This document shows positions 6,769-9,949 of a DNA stretch of 9,949 nucleotides, in pieces (position 1 is the stretch's first letter; each line of letters begins with the position of its first letter). The position numbers were made by a program, and so were the translations under genes. Source of the DNA: Candidatus Hydrogenedentota bacterium (GTDB lineage Bacteria > Hydrogenedentota > Hydrogenedentia > Hydrogenedentales > SLHB01); assembly GCA_023384315.1 (NCBI GenBank), contig JAHDWY010000024.1, positions 1 through 9,949 on the forward strand, read 5' to 3'. A model generated the notes under the pieces. It had not been told where the DNA came from and ran no database searches. It was given only the letters and a program-made list of their open reading frames with translations.

Positions 6769-6782
6769 GGTGAGATTTGCCC

Positions 6783-8360
6783 ATGCCAAGAATACTCGTG
6801 CTCGACAATCTGAGTCAGGAAGGCGTCGATATCTTTCGGGAGGCCGGATTCGACGTTGATGTAAAACCTCCGCAAAAACCGGACGAACTCGCCGCCATCA
6901 TCGGCGATTACGATGGGCTGGTTGTACGCAGCGCGACCAAGGTGACGGCGGAGGCCCTGGAAACCGCCGGAAACATGAAGGTCATCGGCCGGGCCGGCGC
7001 CGGCACCGACAACATCGACAAAGACGCGGCGACGAAACGCGGCATTGTCGTGATGAACGTACCTGGCGGAAACACCATCTCCACCTGCGAGCACACGTTC
7101 GCCCTTCTGTTCTCCCTGTGCCGGAATGTGCCCCGCGCCCACGCCTCGATGATGGAAGGCCGCTGGGACCGGAAATTGTTCTCGGGCACCGAGGTCAATG
7201 GCAAGACCCTCGGCATCGTCGGTGCGGGCCGTATCGGGGGTGCTGTCGCGAAACGGGCCCAGGCCTTCGGCATGAACGTGCTCGTCTACGATCCCATTCT
7301 CACCAAGCTGAAGGCCGAAGCCTTGGGCGTGGAACTGGTTTCGCTCGACGAAATCATCGAACGGTCCGATTTCATCACCATTCACGCGCCCAAGACGGAC
7401 AAAACGGCGAACATGATCCGCGCCGAACATCTGAAGCGTATGAAGCCCACGTGCCGCATCGTCAACTGTGCGCGCGGCGGACTCGTCAACGAGGAAGACC
7501 TCGCGCAGGCACTGAAAGACAAGACGATCGCGGGCGCCGCGCTGGACGTGTACACGTCGGAGCCGCTTGAGAAGAATCCCTTCCTCGGCCTCGACAATAT
7601 CGTGACGACACCTCACCTTGCGGCGTCTACCGATGAAGCCCAATTGACCGTGGCCGTCGATGTGGCCCATCAAATGGTCGAATACCTGACCACGGGCGCT
7701 ATCGTGAACGCGGTCAACGTGCCGAGCCTTGACGCAGAAACGCGGAAGCAGCTCCAGCCCTTGCTGGTGTTGGCAGAGCGCCTGGGTCGGTTCATGTCCC
7801 AATACATGGACGACCGGCCGAAGGGTTTGGAAATCACGTACGATGGCGAATTGCCCGTGACCGATACCTATCCCATCACGGCGGCAATCTTGACGGGATT
7901 CCTCGAACCCCTGGTCGAAACCGTGAACGTGGTCAGCGCGCCCCATCTGCTGAATGAATACGGGATTGACTTCAGCGAGAAACGCAGCGCCCAACCCCAC
8001 GACTACGCGTTCCAGATCCGCGTGACGGCAGCGACCGACTCCGAAAGCCACGAAGTAGCCGGTACCCTGTTCAACAACCAGGAGCCGCGCATTTGCAGCA
8101 TCGACGGCACGCGGGTCGATGTGGAACTCGTGACGAAGATGGTCGTGTGCATCAACGAAGACAAGCCCATGGTGTTGGGCCGGGTCGCGATGACCATCGG
8201 CGAGGCTGGCGTGAACATTGCAAACCTTGCCCTGGGCCGGGAAACAGCCGGTGGCCGCGCCACGGCGGTGATCAACATCGACGGTCCGATGGATGACGCG
8301 GTCATCGACCGCATTCGCCAGATACCGCACGTAATCGAAGCGCGGATGGTAGAAGTATAG
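6783..8360 (+). CDS. serA: D-3-phosphoglycerate dehydrogenase, long form
   Basis: This 525-residue enzyme oxidises 3-phosphoglycerate to 3-phosphohydroxypyruvate with NAD+, the first step of serine synthesis. The domain order is substrate-binding (about 1-98 plus the region after 290), Rossmann domain with GAGRIGG at 147-153, an intervening regulatory domain (about 316-448) and a C-terminal ACT domain (about 452-525). Catalytic residues are visible as R231 (NCARGG), E260 (YTSEP) and H278 (TPHLAAST). Length equals the type I long form, as in Bacillus and Mycobacterium. In the ACT domain, the Gly usually following Asp-x-Pro is Met (DKPMVLG, residues 460-466), which might alter serine feedback. 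I prefer the ATG at 6783, with GGTGAG 8 bases upstream, over an in-frame TTG at 6777 that lies too close to that site. icd follows after 49 bases without a terminator, so the two are probably co-transcribed. Confidence 0.96.
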   Translation: MPRILVLDNLSQEGVDIFREAGFDVDVKPPQKPDELAAIIGDYDGLVVRSATKVTAEALETAGNMKVIGRAGAGTDNIDKDAATKRGIVVMNVPGGNTISTCEHTFALLFSLCRNVPRAHASMMEGRWDRKLFSGTEVNGKTLGIVGAGRIGGAVAKRAQAFGMNVLVYDPILTKLKAEALGVELVSLDEIIERSDFITIHAPKTDKTANMIRAEHLKRMKPTCRIVNCARGGLVNEEDLAQALKDKTIAGAALDVYTSEPLEKNPFLGLDNIVTTPHLAASTDEAQLTVAVDVAHQMVEYLTTGAIVNAVNVPSLDAETRKQLQPLLVLAERLGRFMSQYMDDRPKGLEITYDGELPVTDTYPITAAILTGFLEPLVETVNVVSAPHLLNEYGIDFSEKRSAQPHDYAFQIRVTAATDSESHEVAGTLFNNQEPRICSIDGTRVDVELVTKMVVCINEDKPMVLGRVAMTIGEAGVNIANLALGRETAGGRATAVINIDGPMDDAVIDRIRQIPHVIEARMVEV

Positions 8361-8409
8361 ATTCTGAAGTCAGACGAAACGTACGCGGAAGCAACTTGCA
8401 GAGGATACC

Positions 8410-9645
8410 ATGGCCAACTACAAATTCATCAAAGTACCTGACGGCGAGCGAATCACGAAGAAGGACGGTGGAAAACTCGATACGCCGGATAAACCTATTG
8501 TGGCGTTTATCGAAGGCGACGGAACCGGGCCGGACATCTGGCGCGCGTCCAAATTGGTCTTTGATGCGGCCGTGAAACACTGCTACGGCGGGAAGCGCGA
8601 GATCGCGTGGATGGAGATCTTCGCGGGCGAAAAAGCCAACCAACATTGCGGAAGCTATTTGCCCGACGAGACCCTCGAGGCCATCGAAAAGTTCCATGTG
8701 GCCATCAAGGGACCGCTCACAACCCCCGTCGGCGGGGGGTTCCGCAGCCTGAACGTGACCCTGCGCCAGAAGCTGGATCTCTTTGCCTGCGTGCGGCCCG
8801 TCCGCTACTTCGAAGGCGTGCCGAGCCCCGTGCGGGATCCCCACAAGGTCGACATGGTGATCTTCCGCGAAAATACGGAAGACGTGTACGCCGGCTTCGA
8901 GTTGCAGGAAGGCAAGGACGAGACGGCCAAGCTCATCAAGTATCTCAAGTCTGAATACGGCTGGGACATCCGGCCTGATTCCGGCATCGGCATCAAGCCA
9001 ATCAGCATCGAAGGGTCCAAGCGTCTGATCCGGGCGGCCATCAATCACGCTATCGAGCACAAGCGCAAAAGCGTGACCCTCGTCCACAAAGGGAACATTA
9101 TGAAGTTCACCGAGGGCGCCTTCCGGAAGTGGGGGTATGACCTCGTGAAGGAAGAGTTCTCCGACGTGGCCGTCGGCTGGGACGATTGCGGCGGAAATCC
9201 CGGCGACAAGATCCTGGTCAAGGACGCCATCGCGGATATCTTCCTGCAGCAGGTCCTCACCCGTCCCGACGAATTCGACGTGGTCGCCACCATGAACCTG
9301 AACGGTGACTATATGAGCGACGCCCTGGCCGCGCAAGTGGGCGGAATCGGGATCGCGCCCGGCGCCAACATCAATTACGAAACCGGTACTTCCATTTTCG
9401 AGGCGACCCACGGTACTGCGCCCAAATATGCCAATCAGGACAAGGTTAACCCGAGCAGCGTGATCTTGTCCGGGATCATGATGTTCGACCACATGGGGTG
9501 GAACGAGGTGGCCGAGGCCGTAATCGGTTCCATGGTGAAGACGTTCCGAGAGAAGAAGGTGACCTACGATCTAGCGCGGTTGATGGATGGAGCGCAGTTG
9601 CTGAAGTGCAGCGAATTCGGAAAGGCTCTGGTCGAGAACCTCTGA
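8410..9645 (+). CDS. icd: NADP-dependent isocitrate dehydrogenase
   Basis: The 411-residue protein closely follows the E. coli enzyme throughout. It converts isocitrate to 2-oxoglutarate and CO2 with reduction of NADP+, in the TCA cycle. The substrate loop is intact (GPLTTPVGGGFRSLNV), with Ser113 at the same number as the serine phosphorylated by AceK in E. coli. Further blocks are RPVRYFEGVPSPV, MVIFRENTEDVYAG, the catalytic-lysine segment VTLVHKGNIMKFTEG, and the metal-binding region MNLNGDYMSDALAAQVGG. NADP specificity is supported by K339 and Y340 (HGTAPKY), V346, and Y386 and R390 (VTYDLARLM), matching the E. coli NADP-binding residues. AGAGGA (8400-8405) lies 4 bases before the ATG. 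Pairing with serA places an NADPH- and 2-oxoglutarate-producing step beside serine synthesis, whose transaminase step needs glutamate. No AceK is in the window, so phosphorylation control is unknown. Confidence 0.97.
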   Translation: MANYKFIKVPDGERITKKDGGKLDTPDKPIVAFIEGDGTGPDIWRASKLVFDAAVKHCYGGKREIAWMEIFAGEKANQHCGSYLPDETLEAIEKFHVAIKGPLTTPVGGGFRSLNVTLRQKLDLFACVRPVRYFEGVPSPVRDPHKVDMVIFRENTEDVYAGFELQEGKDETAKLIKYLKSEYGWDIRPDSGIGIKPISIEGSKRLIRAAINHAIEHKRKSVTLVHKGNIMKFTEGAFRKWGYDLVKEEFSDVAVGWDDCGGNPGDKILVKDAIADIFLQQVLTRPDEFDVVATMNLNGDYMSDALAAQVGGIGIAPGANINYETGTSIFEATHGTAPKYANQDKVNPSSVILSGIMMFDHMGWNEVAEAVIGSMVKTFREKKVTYDLARLMDGAQLLKCSEFGKALVENL

Positions 9646-9712
9646 TGACCCGAATCCCGGGACTACAACGCAGAGGATTTGGGATTGGTGACGAGTTAGC
9701 GGGTTTTGCCGA

Positions 9713-9741
9713 TTGATCAAAACTAGAAAATGTGGTACGCT
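9713..9741 (+). promoter_or_regulatory. possible extended -10 promoter for the histidine kinase gene
   Basis: TTGATC (9713-9718, four of six) and TACGCT (9736-9741, three of six) are separated by 17 bases. TGG directly precedes the -10, giving an extended -10. Predicted start is near 9748, about 27 bases before the GTG start codon. The -35 sits within the palindrome TTGATCAA. It lies in the 129-base gap after icd, which shows no clear terminator. Confidence 0.4.
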
Positions 9742-9774
9742 TTTCGTAGCTGTTGAACGAGGGAGTGTGCTACA

Positions 9775-9949
9775 GTGGCCAGTGCGTCGGGTGTCGAAGT
9801 GGAAGTCGAACCGGAGTCCTCGCGGGATCGTAGCGCTCAGATCTACCGTTTCGCCCAAATCGGGCGATGCGTGAGCAGCGTTACCCATGATGTGAACAAC
9901 TACCTGGGCGCTATCATGGCCTATGCCGAGCTGGTTGGCATGGACAGCA
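9775..9949 (+). CDS. histidine kinase, N-terminal part (cut by window end)
   Basis: A reading frame begins at GTG 9775, with GAGGGAG (9759-9765) 9 bases upstream and an in-frame stop at 9754-9756. It stays open to the window end (58 residues seen). After an acidic N terminus (GVEVEVEPESS) comes a HisKA-type dimerisation helix. IYRFAQIGRCVSSV leads into HDVNNYLGAIMAYAEL, an H-box of the HD-x-NN subtype like NtrB and many hybrid kinases (HDFNNLL). The phospho-acceptor is H38. No signal peptide, membrane helix or PAS domain precedes it, so this looks like a cytoplasmic kinase whose input comes from a partner or from C-terminal domains not seen here. The ATPase domain and any receiver lie outside the window. 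The frame is too short for certainty about subtype. Confidence 0.75.
   Translation, partial: MASASGVEVEVEPESSRDRSAQIYRFAQIGRCVSSVTHDVNNYLGAIMAYAELVGMDS

Larger units (their letters stand above)
6374..6782. other. 409-base structured intergenic region before serA
   Basis: No credible gene is present. The stretch carries an unusual number of inverted repeats for its size. These are an 11-bp hairpin at 6425-6458, a long two-part helix closing 6523-6617, and hairpins at 6621-6638 (TACAGC/GCTGTA) and 6649-6662 (GGCC-GAAA-GGCC). A perfect 8-bp hairpin at 6748-6768 sits just before the serA ribosome site. A promoter candidate at 6481-6510 would place transcription start just ahead of the long helix. 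The simplest reading is a long structured 5' leader of serA; a separate small RNA is also possible. I could not match it to a known riboswitch class. Confidence 0.55.

Noticed and set aside
6374..6782. RNase P RNA, tmRNA, SRP RNA or a cryptic tRNA in the structured gap
   Set aside because: None of the signature sequences of these RNAs (such as GAGGAAAGTCC, or a cloverleaf with a T arm) could be found on the plus strand, and a brief look at the reverse complement gave none.
6777..6785. TTG start two codons before the serA ATG
   Set aside because: It would leave only two bases after the GGTGAG ribosome site; ATG at 6783 has normal spacing and matches the usual SerA N terminus.
6510..8330. Very long minus-strand open frame opposite serA
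   Set aside because: The plus-strand SerA translation has all catalytic motifs; the antisense frame is a His/Arg/Val-rich mirror typical of GC-rich third positions.
8302..9492. Long minus-strand open frame opposite icd
   Set aside because: It mirrors the strongly conserved icd coding frame and shows no recognisable domain.

Overview
This is a bacterial chromosomal segment of high G+C (roughly 60% by eye), densely coded and almost entirely co-oriented on the + strand. I see no phage, transposon, CRISPR or plasmid signature. A bacterial myo-inositol oxygenase, a cache-type chemoreceptor, a secernin-like hydrolase and a stand-alone MshEN protein together suggest an environmental, motile or surface-responsive heterotroph. 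It may come from a less-sampled phylum (Hydrogenedentota- or PVC-like), but that placement is a guess and nothing in the window proves taxonomy.

Left part (1-3565). A minus-strand tRNA-Ser(UGA) with encoded CCA opens the window. A 445-base gene-free stretch follows, then an inositol oxygenase with all six di-iron ligands. After 57 bases comes a 698-residue methyl-accepting chemotaxis protein with a periplasmic cache sensor and no recognisable HAMP domain.

Middle part (3566-6373). A secernin/C69-family Ntn-hydrolase with N-terminal Cys2 comes first. Next is a secreted protein of unknown function. An AT-rich 151-base promoter region follows, carrying a perfect 12-bp palindrome and an extended -10 promoter. 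It precedes a 184-residue stand-alone MshEN (type II/IV secretion ATPase N-terminal) domain protein, a candidate c-di-GMP receptor without an ATPase.

Right part (6374-9949). A 409-base structured intergenic region leads into a probable two-gene metabolic unit: long-form D-3-phosphoglycerate dehydrogenase (serA) and NADP-dependent isocitrate dehydrogenase (icd), 49 bases apart. After a 129-base gap with a plausible promoter, a histidine kinase begins at a GTG. It has its phospho-acceptor His only 38 residues in and runs off the window.

The genes look like several small transcription units rather than one system: inositol-to-glucuronate catabolism next to a chemoreceptor, a peptidase-like hydrolase and an envelope protein, a possible c-di-GMP effector, and central carbon/serine metabolism. 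I found no convincing new multi-gene system. The parts most worth a second look are the structured RNA region ahead of serA, the lone MshEN protein with its palindrome-bearing promoter, and the MIOX-chemoreceptor pairing.
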